Source of the DNA: Streptoalloteichus tenebrarius
Lineage (GTDB): Bacteria > Actinomycetota > Actinomycetes > Mycobacteriales > Pseudonocardiaceae
DNA length: 47,646 bases
Direction: 5' to 3'
Assembly: GCF_024171885.1 (NCBI RefSeq)
Contig: NZ_JAMTCP010000048.1
Span: 1 to 47,646 of the forward strand
Shown: positions 24,228-33,095 of the stretch, piece by piece
Numbering within the stretch: the first letter of the stretch is position 1
How the letters are laid out: every line of letters begins with the position of its first letter
Translations under genes and position numbers: made by a program
The notes under the pieces: generated by a model
What the model saw: only the letters and a program-made list of their open reading frames with translations
The model's database searches: none
Told to the model about the DNA's origin: nothing

Positions 24228-25369
24228 GGCCGGACCGCCCTCACCGTCTCGTGGTGGATCGGCCCGTCGGTGGTGGACAGCGGCGCGCCACCGCCCCCGC
24301 GCCGCACCGCCACGATCTCCGCCGCGATCGACACCGCCGTCTCCTCCGCCGTCCGCGCGCCGAGGTCCAGTCCGATCGGCGACCGCAGCCGCGCCAGCTC
24401 GGCGTCGGTCACGCCGGCCGCGCGGAGCCGACGGGTCCGGTCCTCGTGCGTGCGCCGCGACCCGAGCGCGCCCACGTAGGCCAGGGGGCGGCGCAACGCC
24501 TCCACCAGCACGGGGACGTCGAACTTCGGGTCGTGCGTCAGCACGCACACGACGGTCCGCTCGTCGGTCGGAGTGCGGGCCAGGTACCGGTGCGGCCACT
24601 CCACCACCACCTCGTGCGCCTGGGGGAACCGCGCGGGGGTGGCGAAGACCGGCCGCGCGTCGCACACCGTGACCCGGTAACCGAGGAACCGCCCGACGGC
24701 GGCCACCGCGGCGGCGTAGTCGATCGCCCCGAAGACCAGCATGCGCGGCGCGGTCACCCAGGACTCCACGAAGACCGTGAACTCGGTCGTGCCGTCGGCA
24801 CAGACGTCGCGCAGCCCGGTCACGCCCTGGTCGAGCGCGGCCCTCGCCTCCGCGACCACCACCGAGTCCCGCGCGGGATCACCGGTGGTGCCGCTGTGCC
24901 GGTCGCGGTAGACCGCCAGCGCCGCCCCGAGGACGGCGGCCGGACCTCGCACCACCCTGACCAGGGCGACCGGCTCGCCGGCCTCCTCGCCCACCCGTCG
25001 CGCGGCCTCCGCGACCCGCAGCGCCTCCGCGACCGGCCCCGACGCCGGGCGACGCATCGGCTGGACGAAGACGTCCAGCTCCCCGCCGCAGGTCAGGCTG
25101 GGCGCGAACGGATCGTCGGCGGACTCCCCCGCGACGCCGTAGGACTCGGTGAGCGGTCGTCCCTCGGCCAGCGCGCGCCGCGCCAGCTCGTAGACCGCGG
25201 CCTCGACGCAGCCCCCGGACACGCTCCCGACGACGGCGCCGTCGGCCCGCACGGCCATCGCGGCCCCCAACTCCCGGGGAGCGCTGCCCCGCACCGCCAC
25301 CACGCTCGCCACCGCGTAGGGCTGCCCCGCCGCGTCCCAGTCGAGAACCTGCGTCGCGATGTCCCTCAT
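24224..25369 (-). CDS. xdhC: XdhC/CoxI-family molybdenum-enzyme maturation protein
   Basis: A 381-residue protein. The XdhC_CoxI N-terminal domain reads YAVASVVAVRGSAPRELGA and VVGSVSGGCVEAAVYELA. The XdhC C-terminal Rossmann domain has MLVFGAIDYAAAVAAVGRFLGY and the TERTVVCVLTHDPKFD / YVGALGSRRTHEDRTRRL blocks. Such proteins bind molybdenum cofactor, help its sulfuration and insert it into xanthine dehydrogenase. It overlaps the MocA-like gene and lies downstream of moaA on the same strand. The ATG start has an AGGGGG site. Confidence 0.93.
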   Translation of the reverse strand: MRDIATQVLDWDAAGQPYAVASVVAVRGSAPRELGAAMAVRADGAVVGSVSGGCVEAAVYELARRALAEGRPLTESYGVAGESADDPFAPSLTCGGELDVFVQPMRRPASGPVAEALRVAEAARRVGEEAGEPVALVRVVRGPAAVLGAALAVYRDRHSGTTGDPARDSVVVAEARAALDQGVTGLRDVCADGTTEFTVFVESWVTAPRMLVFGAIDYAAAVAAVGRFLGYRVTVCDARPVFATPARFPQAHEVVVEWPHRYLARTPTDERTVVCVLTHDPKFDVPVLVEALRRPLAYVGALGSRRTHEDRTRRLRAAGVTDAELARLRSPIGLDLGARTAEETAVSIAAEIVAVRRGGGGAPLSTTDGPIHHETVRAVRP

Positions 25370-25420
25370 GGCGACCCCCTGCCTGTCCGATTGTCCGCCC
25401 TGGTGTGACGTGGTCCGGTC

Positions 25421-25457
25421 GGGCCTCCCTCCGGGACACGCCCCGGGAGGGAGGCCC
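25421..25457 (-). terminator. terminator after moaA
   Basis: GGGCCTCCCTCC pairs with GGAGGGAGGCCC, a 12-bp stem starting four bases past the moaA stop codon. It probably separates the main purine run from xdhC-mocA, at least in part. Confidence 0.7.
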
Positions 25458-25460
25458 CTG

Positions 25461-26474
25461 TCAACCGCCGATCGCGGACATGGGCCGCGCCGGTTGTTCG
25501 AAGTCGGGCTGGGCGACGCGGTGCCCCGCCTCCTTGCCCGCGACGGCCGTGCGCCAGCGTTCGGCCAGCTCCGCGTCGCTGGCCCCGTCCCGCAGGGGTG
25601 TCCGCAGGTCGGTCTCCCGCGTGGCGAACAGGCAGGCCCTGATCTGCCCGTCCGCCGTCAGGCGCAGGCGGTCGCACGAGCGGCAGAACGGGCGGCTGAC
25701 CGGCGCGACCACGCCGACGACGGCGGGAGCCCCGTCGGGAGACCGCACCCCGTCCAGGAGGAAGGTCTCCGCGGGCGCGGCGCCCCGGCCGGGAACCGGG
25801 GTGAGCGACCAGCGCGTCGCCAACCGGTCCAGCACCTCGGCGCCCGTCACCACGCCGTCGGCGCTCCACTCGCGCTGGGCGTCCAACGGCATCTGTTCGA
25901 GGAACCGCACCTGGTAGCCGTGCTCCACGCAGAACTCGGCGAGCGGGACGATCTCGTCGTCGTTGAAGCCGCGCCACACCACCACGTTGACCTTGACCGG
26001 GGTCAGCCCGGCCGCCGAGGCGGCCCGCAACCCGGAGAGGACGTCCGGCAGGCGGTCGCGTCGGGTGAGCCGGAGGAACCGTTCCGGCCGGAGCGTGTCG
26101 AGCGAGACGTTGACCCGGTCGAGGCCGGCCTCGGCGAGCGGGCCGGCCAGTCGGGCCAGCGCCGTGCCGTTGGTCGTCATCGCCAGCGCCGGGCGGGGGC
26201 GCAGGGTCGCCAGCCCGCGCACGAGGTCGACCAGGCCGCGCCGCAGGGCCGGCTCGCCCCCGGTCAACCGGACCGAGCGGACGCCCAGGTCGCGCACGGC
26301 GACCCCGACCACGCGCAGCACCTCCGCGTCGGTGAGCAGCTCGGCGCGGGGCAGCCACGGCAGGCCCTCGGCGGGCATGCAGTACCGGCAGCGCAGGTCG
26401 CACCGGTCGGTCAGGGAGACCCGCAGGTCGGTGTGGACTCGACCGAACCGGTCGACCAGGGGGCGAGCAGGCAT
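25461..26474 (-). CDS. moaA: GTP 3',8-cyclase
   Basis: A 337-residue radical-SAM enzyme for the first step of molybdopterin synthesis. The N-terminal cluster motif is RCDLRCRYCMP, followed by LTDAEVLRVV and the SAM-binding RLTGGEPALR. The C-terminal second Fe-S site is in FCRSCDRLRLTADGQIRACL, and the required C-terminal Gly-Gly (SAIGG) is present. It sits 12 bp after the purine permease and before xdhC. It therefore supplies cofactor for the molybdenum-dependent xanthine dehydrogenase of the same cluster. Confidence 0.96.
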   Translation of the reverse strand: MPARPLVDRFGRVHTDLRVSLTDRCDLRCRYCMPAEGLPWLPRAELLTDAEVLRVVGVAVRDLGVRSVRLTGGEPALRRGLVDLVRGLATLRPRPALAMTTNGTALARLAGPLAEAGLDRVNVSLDTLRPERFLRLTRRDRLPDVLSGLRAASAAGLTPVKVNVVVWRGFNDDEIVPLAEFCVEHGYQVRFLEQMPLDAQREWSADGVVTGAEVLDRLATRWSLTPVPGRGAAPAETFLLDGVRSPDGAPAVVGVVAPVSRPFCRSCDRLRLTADGQIRACLFATRETDLRTPLRDGASDAELAERWRTAVAGKEAGHRVAQPDFEQPARPMSAIGG

Positions 26475-26486
26475 GGCGTCAGCCCT

Positions 26487-27959
26487 TCAGCAGCCCTTCA
26501 GCAGCGTCTCGATCGGTTCGACCGCGAAGTACGCCGCGAACAGCAGCGCGATCGCGGTGAGCGTCCACCCGGCCTCCCGCCACCGGCCCCGGAACGTCTT
26601 GACCAGCACGAACGAGACCAGTCCCGCGCCGACACCGTTGGTGATCGAGTAGGTGAACGGGATGACCGCGGCGGTGAGGAACACCGGGATCGTGTAGTCG
26701 GGGTCCTGCCACGGGATGGAGCGGCACTGGGCGACCATCATGCCGCCGACCACGACCAGGGCCGGGGCGGCGGCCTGCGCGGGGACCACGGCCGCGAGCG
26801 GGGTGAACAGCAATGTCAGCCCGAACAGCAGGCCGGTCACGACGCTGGCCAGCCCGGTGCGCGCCCCCTCGCCCACCCCCGCCGCCGACTCCAGGAACAC
26901 GGTGTTGGGCGAGGAGCCGGTGAGCCCGCCGACGACCGCGCCGGCCCCGTCGACCACGAGGATGCGGCCCATCCCGGGCACCCGGCCGTCAGCGTCGGTC
27001 ATGCGGGCCTCGGCCGCGACGCTGGTGATCGTGCCCATGGCGTCGAAGAACCCGGAGAGCACCAGGGTGAACAGGAAGACGGTCGCCGCGATCGCCCCGG
27101 CCGAGGCGAACCCGCCGAGCAGGTCGACCCGCCCCAGCAGCGAGAAGTCCGGCGCGCCGACCAGGTGGTCGGGCACCCGGGGCTCGACCAGGCCCCAGTC
27201 CGGGATGTCGAGGGCGAGGTTCAGCCCGACCGCCAGCAGGGTGGCGGCGACGATGCTGATCAGCACGGCCCCCGGGGTGCGGCGGGCCACCAGCACGACC
27301 ATGAGCAGCAGACCCACACAGAAGACGAGGACCGGCCAGCCCTGGAGGTGCCCGTCCGCGCCCATCCGCACCGGGACGGTGGAGCGGGCCGCGTCGGGGG
27401 TCCTGGTGACGAAACCGGCGCTGACCAGGCCGACCAACGCGATGTAGAGCCCGATCCCGACGGTGATCGCGGTCTTCAGCGGCGCGGGGATGGCGTTGAT
27501 GACGCGCTCGCGCACCCCGCTGACGGCCATCAGCACGATGCACACGCCCTCCACCACGACCAGGCCGAACGCCTGGGGCCAGGTCATCGTCGGCGCCATC
27601 TGGAAGGCCACGACCCCGTTGACGCCCAGTCCGGCGGCGACCGCGAGGGGCGCGTTGCCGACCAGTCCCATGAGGACGGTCATGACCGCCGCCGCCAGCG
27701 CGGTGGCCGTGGTGACCTGCTCGGTGGTCAGTCGGGCGCCGGTGACGTCGGTGGTGGCGCCCAGCACCAGCGGGTTGAGCAGGATGACGTAGGACATCGC
27801 CACGAACGTGGTGACGCCGCCGCGGATCTCGCGGCCGAGGGTGCTGCCGCGCCCGCCGACGTCGAAGAGACGGTCGAGGAACGGACGCCGGGGGCCGGGG
27901 GACGGCGGTAAGGCCGCCTCGGGAGTGTCGCTGCGCAGGGTCAAGGTGCCCCTCCCCAT
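26487..27959 (-). CDS. AzgA-type purine permease (NCS2 family)
   Basis: A 490-residue permease. About 13 hydrophobic segments follow a 60-residue polar N-terminus. Family marks are REIRGGVTTFVAMSYVILLN, GLGVNGVVAF, the KTAITVGIGLYIALVGL segment and GSSPNTVFLESAAGVGEGARTG in part. AzgA-like members import hypoxanthine, guanine or adenine, which suits the surrounding catabolic genes. Start choice: ATG 27959 lacks a good SD, whereas TTG 27944 has GGGGAGGGG just before it and may be the real start, 5 codons shorter. A 12-bp tandem repeat lies across the stop codon. Confidence 0.9.
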   Translation of the reverse strand: MGRGTLTLRSDTPEAALPPSPGPRRPFLDRLFDVGGRGSTLGREIRGGVTTFVAMSYVILLNPLVLGATTDVTGARLTTEQVTTATALAAAVMTVLMGLVGNAPLAVAAGLGVNGVVAFQMAPTMTWPQAFGLVVVEGVCIVLMAVSGVRERVINAIPAPLKTAITVGIGLYIALVGLVSAGFVTRTPDAARSTVPVRMGADGHLQGWPVLVFCVGLLLMVVLVARRTPGAVLISIVAATLLAVGLNLALDIPDWGLVEPRVPDHLVGAPDFSLLGRVDLLGGFASAGAIAATVFLFTLVLSGFFDAMGTITSVAAEARMTDADGRVPGMGRILVVDGAGAVVGGLTGSSPNTVFLESAAGVGEGARTGLASVVTGLLFGLTLLFTPLAAVVPAQAAAPALVVVGGMMVAQCRSIPWQDPDYTIPVFLTAAVIPFTYSITNGVGAGLVSFVLVKTFRGRWREAGWTLTAIALLFAAYFAVEPIETLLKGC

Positions 27960-28187
27960 GCCGGTGGGTGTACCGCCGCGCCCCCTCGGCCCGGAGAGGA
28001 TCGCGGCGGTGCGGGTGTCGGTGGGTCGCGATGCTCCGGTCAGCACCGTCGCGCCGCGTCCGTCGGGTGCGGACGGGCCGCGTCTGGGGCACCGGGGGCG
28101 GCCGCCTCCGGTGCGGGGCGCGGGCCGGTGCGGGTCGCCGGCCCACGCCGACGGGGCGGCTGGAACGCCCCGGTCCTGGCGCTCGAC

Positions 28188-28685
28188 CTAGTACTCGACC
28201 CGGTCGGGGCGCTCCAGCCACGCGGTGAACGGGTCGGTCCGCCCGGCGCAGGCCAGTTGCTCCACCCGCACCGACCACCGGTCCCTCGGGGTCTCGAACA
28301 GGCGGTAGAAGGCCAGGTCGTCGAAGCCGGCCTCGGCGGCGTCGTGCCGGTCGGCGGCGTAGAGCACCCGGTCGACCCGCGCCCACAGCGCCGCCGCCAG
28401 GCACAGCGGGCAGGGCTCGCACGAGGTGACCAGCACGCAGCCGGTGAGGCGGAAGTCGCCGATCCGCCGGCAGGCCGCGCGGATCGCGACGACCTCGGCG
28501 TGCGCCGTGGGGTCGAGGGTCGGGGTGACCTGGTTGACGCCCACCGCGAGCACCTCGCCGTCCCTGGCGACGAGCGCGCCGAACGGGCCGCCGCCGCTGG
28601 CGACGTTGTCCGCCGCGAGCCGGACGCACTCGGTGAGCAGGGCGAGGTCGTCCCGGTCGCGGTCGGTCGGAACCTGGAGCGTCAC
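28188..28685 (-). CDS. guaD: guanine deaminase (CDA-fold)
   Basis: A 165-residue zinc deaminase. It has the HAEVVAIRAAC motif (zinc ligand His and catalytic Glu) and TSCEPCPLCLAAALWA (the two zinc Cys). It ends in a tail with AYxRLFETP-like and VEY residues, typical of bacterial GuaD, which converts guanine to xanthine. The GTG at 28685 has an AAGGAGGGG site. It is placed between the xanthine dehydrogenase subunits and the purine permease, which fits the pathway guanine to xanthine to urate. Confidence 0.92.
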   Translation of the reverse strand: MTLQVPTDRDRDDLALLTECVRLAADNVASGGGPFGALVARDGEVLAVGVNQVTPTLDPTAHAEVVAIRAACRRIGDFRLTGCVLVTSCEPCPLCLAAALWARVDRVLYAADRHDAAEAGFDDLAFYRLFETPRDRWSVRVEQLACAGRTDPFTAWLERPDRVEY

Positions 28686-28723
28686 GGGCCCCTCCTTGTG
28701 TTCCAGTTCGCTGGTTCCCTGTG

Positions 28724-28774
28724 TTTCTCGGGGGTCGCGGTTTCTCGGGGGTCGCGGTTTCTCGGGGGTCGCGT
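28724..28774. repeat. 17-bp tandem array, three units
   Basis: TTTCTCGGGGGTCGCGG is repeated three times head to tail (the last base differs in the third unit) in the 158-bp gap between the dehydrogenase large subunit and guaD. It can encode no start. Confidence 0.85.
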
Positions 28775-28843
28775 CCCCTGTCCCGCCGCGCGCGGGGCTC
28801 CCCCACGGCCGGTCGGCCGTGACACCGCGCGCGACGGGAGCGG

Positions 28844-31153
28844 TCAGGTTCCGGTGATGTGCTCGGGCCGCACGGGGACGCGGTGGAGTGCCCTGCCGGT
28901 CGCGGCCCTGATGGCCGCCACGATCGCCGGTGTGGAGGAGATCGTCGGCGGCTCGCCGACCCCCCGCAGGCCGTAGGGCGCGTGCGGGTCGGCCAGCTCC
29001 AGGACGTCGACGGTCATCGGCGGCATGTCGAGGATGGTGGGGATCAGGTAGTCGGTGAACGACGGGTTGCGCACCTTGCCGCCCACCACCTGGATCTCCT
29101 CCATCACCGCGAGGCCGAGGCCCTGCGCCGACCCGCCGTGGATCTGCCCCAGCACGGCCTGCGGGTTGATCGCCCTGCCGACGTCCTGGGCGCAGTCGAG
29201 CTGGACCACCCTGACCAGCCCCAGCTCCACGTCGACGTCGACCACCGCGCGGTGCGCGGCGAAGCCGTACTGCACGTGGGCGTCGCCCTGGCCGCGCTCG
29301 GCGTCCACGCGGTAGGTCGGGCGGTGCCGGTACTCCTCGGTGGCCTCCACGACCTCCTCGCCGAGCACCTCGGCGAGGTCGGCCAGGGCCGCGCCCCGCG
29401 CGTCCACGACCTTGCCGCCGGCCAGGGACAGCCCCTCCTGGGGCACGCCGAGGCGGTGCGCCGCCATCCGCAGGACGCGGTCGCGGACGGTGTGGCAGGC
29501 CTTCCGCACCGCGCCGCCGGTCACGTAGGTCTGGCGGGAGGCGGAGGTGGAGCCCCCGTTGCCGACGCTGGTGTCCATCGGGTGCACGGTCACCCGCTCG
29601 ACGCCCAGCTCGGTGCGCACGATCTGCTGTTTGACCGTGACCAGTCCCTGGCCGACCTCGGCCGCGGCCGTGTGGATCATCGCGGTCGGCTCGCCGCCGA
29701 TCACCTGGAGGCGCAGGCGCGCGGTGGAGTAGTCGTCGAAGCCCTCGGAGAAACAGATGTTCTTGATGCCGACGCCGTAGCCGACGCCCCGCACCACGCC
29801 CTCGCCGTGGGTGGTGTTGGAGACGCCGCCGGGCAGCTCCCGGATGTCCACCCGGCCCCGGCGCTCCGGCGGGAGCGGCAGGTCCCGCACGCGGCGCAAC
29901 AACTCCGCCACCGGCGCGGGCGAGTCGATCCGCTGCCCGGTCGGCATCGTGTCGCCCTCGGCGATCGCGTTGCGCATCCGGAACTCCACCGGGTCCATGC
30001 CGAGCCGCTCGGCCAGTCTGTCCATCTGGGACTCGTAGCCGAACGCGGCCTGGACCGCGCCGAACCCGCGCATCGCCCCGCAGGGCGGGTTGTTGGTGTA
30101 GACGCCCCAGCAGTCGATCGCGACGTTGTCCACTTTGTACGGTCCAGCGCCGAGGGTCGCCGCGTTGGCGACCACCGCCGGCGTGCTCGACGCGTACGCG
30201 CCGCCGTCGAGGTAGATCTTGGCGCGGACGTAGACCAGGTCGCCGTCCCTGGTGGCCCCGTGCTCGTAGTAGATCTTGGCCGGGTGTCGGTGCACGTGGC
30301 CGAAGAACGACTCCTCGCGGTTGTAGACCATCTTCACCGGACGGCCGGTGCGCAGCGCCAGCATGCACGCGTGGACCTGCATCGACAGGTCCTCCCTGCC
30401 GCCGAACGCCCCGCCGACGCCGGCCAGGGTCAGCCGGACCTTCTCCAGCGGCAGGCCCAACGCGTGCGCCACCTGCCGTTGGTCCACGTGCAGCCACTGG
30501 GTGGCCACGTACAGGTCGACGCCCCCGTCCTCGGCGGGCACCGCGAGACCCGACTCCGGTCCGAGGAACGCCTGGTCCTGCATGCCCACCTCGTACTCGC
30601 CGACGACCATCACGTCGGCGGTGGCCTCCACCTCGCCCTTGCGGATGCGCAGGTAGCGCACGACGTTGCCGTCCGGGTGCAGCGCCGGCCCCTCGCCCTT
30701 GGCGGCGGCCACCATGTCGGTGACCGGGTCCAGCACCTCGTACTCCACGCGGATGCGCTTCGCCGCGCGCTGGGCCGTCTCGGGGTGGTCGGCGGCGACC
30801 AACGCGACCGGCTCACCCTGGTACCGCACGACGTCGACGGCGAGCACCGGCTGGTCGGCGTGCTCCAGCCCGTAGATGTTCGCGCCCGGCACGTCCTCGT
30901 GCGTCATCACGGCGTACACGCCGGGCATCCGCACCGCCTCGGTGATGTCGACGGCCAGGATGCGGGCGTACGGGTGGGGGCTGCGCAGCGTGGCGCCCCA
31001 CAGCATGTCCTCGTGCCAGAGGTCGGAGGAGTAGGCGAACTCGCCCCGCACCTTCAGGGTGCCGTCGGGGCGCACCGGGCTCTCGCCGATGCCCCCGGAG
31101 ACGGCGGTGGTCAGCTCCCGGACGCGGTGTCCTGGGGAGGTCCGCTGGGTCAT
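28844..31153 (-). CDS. pucD: xanthine dehydrogenase, molybdopterin-binding subunit
   Basis: A 769-residue large subunit. It has the aldehyde oxidase/xanthine dehydrogenase hammerhead domain (about residues 25-135). The Mo-cofactor domains follow, with LTLAGVGGAFGGREDLS, PPCGAMRGFGAVQA and GQGLVTVKQQIV. The catalytic Glu is in GVGEPPTISSTPAI near the C-terminus. It hydroxylates hypoxanthine or xanthine to urate together with the FAD and 2Fe-2S subunits encoded just upstream. The start ATG overlaps the deaminase stop (ATGA). The subunit order is interrupted by the amidohydrolase gene at 31150. Confidence 0.95.
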   Translation of the reverse strand: MTQRTSPGHRVRELTTAVSGGIGESPVRPDGTLKVRGEFAYSSDLWHEDMLWGATLRSPHPYARILAVDITEAVRMPGVYAVMTHEDVPGANIYGLEHADQPVLAVDVVRYQGEPVALVAADHPETAQRAAKRIRVEYEVLDPVTDMVAAAKGEGPALHPDGNVVRYLRIRKGEVEATADVMVVGEYEVGMQDQAFLGPESGLAVPAEDGGVDLYVATQWLHVDQRQVAHALGLPLEKVRLTLAGVGGAFGGREDLSMQVHACMLALRTGRPVKMVYNREESFFGHVHRHPAKIYYEHGATRDGDLVYVRAKIYLDGGAYASSTPAVVANAATLGAGPYKVDNVAIDCWGVYTNNPPCGAMRGFGAVQAAFGYESQMDRLAERLGMDPVEFRMRNAIAEGDTMPTGQRIDSPAPVAELLRRVRDLPLPPERRGRVDIRELPGGVSNTTHGEGVVRGVGYGVGIKNICFSEGFDDYSTARLRLQVIGGEPTAMIHTAAAEVGQGLVTVKQQIVRTELGVERVTVHPMDTSVGNGGSTSASRQTYVTGGAVRKACHTVRDRVLRMAAHRLGVPQEGLSLAGGKVVDARGAALADLAEVLGEEVVEATEEYRHRPTYRVDAERGQGDAHVQYGFAAHRAVVDVDVELGLVRVVQLDCAQDVGRAINPQAVLGQIHGGSAQGLGLAVMEEIQVVGGKVRNPSFTDYLIPTILDMPPMTVDVLELADPHAPYGLRGVGEPPTISSTPAIVAAIRAATGRALHRVPVRPEHITGT

Positions 31154-32598
31154 CGCGCCCCCTCGGTGTCGGTCCGTGCGGACCGGGAACCGACCTGCGC
31201 CAGCCCGGCCCGGTCCTCGGCGTCGGCGGCGGCGGCGTTGTCGGCGGCGGCGGCGAGCCTCCGGCTCGCGGCCCGCAGCGCGCGGGCGACGCCCGCCTCG
31301 TCCACGGTGCGGATCTCGTCCTCGGCCACCACCGTCCGCCCGCCGACCATCAACACCGCCAGGGGCGCACGCGCGCCGAGGACGAGCGCGGCGACCGGGT
31401 CCTCGATGCCGGCGTGCGCCAGGCCGTCCAGCCGCCACACCGCGAGGTCGGCGAGCTTGCCCGGCTCCACCGAGCCCAGCTCCGCGGAGCGGCCCAGGCA
31501 GCGCGCGCCGCCCGCCGTGGCCATCCACAGCGCCTCGCGGGCCGCCAGCGCCCGGGGTCCGCCCCGCTGGCGCGCCAGCAACAGGGCCTCGCGCAGCTCG
31601 TCGACGAGGCCGCACGACTCGTTCGAGGCGGCGCCGTCCACGCCGAGCCCGACCGGGGCGCCCGCGTCGAGGAGGTCGCGGACGCGGGCGACGCCCGCAC
31701 CCAGCCGCCCGTTCGACGTCGGGCAGTGGGCCACGCCCGTCCCGGTGGCCCCGACCCGGCGCACGGCCTGGTCGGACAGGTGGACGCCGTGCGCCAGCCA
31801 CACGTCCTCGGCCAGCCACCCGAGGTCGTCGGCGTACTCGACCGGGGTGCGCCCGAACTCGGCCCGGCACTGCCGCTCCTCGTCGAGGGTCTCGGCGAGG
31901 TGCGTGTGCAGGCGGACGCCCCGGCGGCGGGCCAGGTCCGCGGACCGTTCCATCAGCTCCCGCGAGGCGCTGAACGGGGAGCAGGGCCCGACCGCGACGC
32001 GCACCCGCGCGGTCGGCGCGGGGTCGTGGTGGGCGTCGATCGCCCGCTCGGTGGCCAGCAACGCCGCCTCGGTGTCCTCGACGAGGCTGTCGGGCGGCAA
32101 CCCGCCCCGCGACCGGCCCCTGTCCATCGACCCGCGCACGACGTGGAGCCGGAGACCGACGGCGTCGGCGGCGGTGACCAGCGCCTCCACCTGGCCGGCC
32201 GGGTCGCGCGGGAAGACGTAGTGGTGGTCGGCGGTCGTGGTGCAGCCGGTGCGGGCCAGCCAGGCCAGTCCCGCCTCCGCCGCCGCGTGGGTGATCTCGG
32301 CGTCCAGCCCGGCCCAGATCGGGTAGAGCGCGGTCAGCCACTCGTAGAGCGTGGCGTCCTGGGCGAGCCCCCTGGTCGCCCACTGGTACAGGTGATGGTG
32401 GGTGTTGACGAACCCCGGCGTGACCAGGCAGCCCGTGCCGTCGACCCGCCGCTCCGCCGGGAGGCCGGCGGGAGCGGGCCCCTCGCCCACCGCCACGATC
32501 CACTCGCCCTCGACCACGACGTGCCCCGAGCGGTGCTCGGTCCCGTGCGCGTCGACCGTCGCGATCGCGGCTCCCTCGATGACGGTGCGCCCGCTCAC
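31150..32598 (-). CDS. 8-oxoguanine-deaminase-type amidohydrolase
   Basis: A 482-residue metal-dependent hydrolase of the Atz/Trz branch. Metal ligands are visible as NTHHHLYQW (about residue 65), a central LHTHLAET and a later DGAASNES with the acidic ligand. The position fits 8-oxoguanine deaminase, which gives urate and so feeds uricase directly. It is coupled at both ends by 4-bp overlaps (GTGA with the 2Fe-2S subunit, ATGA with the large subunit), an unusual place for a non-subunit. Substrate is inferred from family and context; other aminated purines or triazines are possible. Confidence 0.88.
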   Translation of the reverse strand: MSGRTVIEGAAIATVDAHGTEHRSGHVVVEGEWIVAVGEGPAPAGLPAERRVDGTGCLVTPGFVNTHHHLYQWATRGLAQDATLYEWLTALYPIWAGLDAEITHAAAEAGLAWLARTGCTTTADHHYVFPRDPAGQVEALVTAADAVGLRLHVVRGSMDRGRSRGGLPPDSLVEDTEAALLATERAIDAHHDPAPTARVRVAVGPCSPFSASRELMERSADLARRRGVRLHTHLAETLDEERQCRAEFGRTPVEYADDLGWLAEDVWLAHGVHLSDQAVRRVGATGTGVAHCPTSNGRLGAGVARVRDLLDAGAPVGLGVDGAASNESCGLVDELREALLLARQRGGPRALAAREALWMATAGGARCLGRSAELGSVEPGKLADLAVWRLDGLAHAGIEDPVAALVLGARAPLAVLMVGGRTVVAEDEIRTVDEAGVARALRAASRRLAAAADNAAAADAEDRAGLAQVGSRSARTDTEGAR

Positions 32599-33095
32599 GG
32601 CCCGACCTCGGGGGACCCGCCCCGGGTCTCCGCCCGGCGCGCCGCCGCGAGGCGCACCGCCTCCATGATCTTCTCGTAGCCGGTGCACCGGCAGAGGTTC
32701 CCGGCCAGCGCCTCCCTGATCTCCGCGTCCGACGGCTGCCCGGTGCGCGCGATGAGGTCGTGCGCGGCGACCAGCAGGCCGGGCGTGCAGAACCCGCACT
32801 GCACCGCGCCCGCCTCGACGAACGCCTCCTGCACCGGGTCGAGCCGGTCCTCCCCCTCGGCCAGCCCCTCGACGGTGCGGACCTCGCGGTCCTGGGCCTG
32901 GCCGGCGGCCACGAGGCACGAGCAGACGGGGACCCCGTCCAGGTACACGGTGCAGGACCCGCACTCCCCCTGTTCGCAGGCGTTCTTCGAACCGGGCAGC
33001 CCGAGCCGCTCGCGCAGCACGTAGAGCAGGCTCTCGCCCTCCCAGACGTCGTCGGCCTCCCGCCGCTCGCCGTTGACGGTGAACGTCACGCGCAC
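32595..33095 (-). CDS. pucE: xanthine dehydrogenase, 2Fe-2S subunit
   Basis: A 166-residue small subunit. The plant-type cluster motif is CEQGECGSCTVYLDGVPVCSC (about residues 40-60). The second, helical cluster motif is CGFCTPG...CRCTGY (about 100-140). Electrons pass from the Mo site through it to FAD. GTG 33095 is chosen because AAGGAGG lies nine bases upstream; a GTG at 33104 is an alternative. It overlaps the end of the FAD subunit gene by 10 bp. Confidence 0.94.
   Translation of the reverse strand: MRVTFTVNGERREADDVWEGESLLYVLRERLGLPGSKNACEQGECGSCTVYLDGVPVCSCLVAAGQAQDREVRTVEGLAEGEDRLDPVQEAFVEAGAVQCGFCTPGLLVAAHDLIARTGQPSDAEIREALAGNLCRCTGYEKIMEAVRLAAARRAETRGGSPEVGP

Noticed and set aside
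25359-27911. 850-codon plus-strand open frame
   Set aside because: Antisense shadow of moaA and the purine permease, rich in His/Asp/Arg with no recognisable domain.
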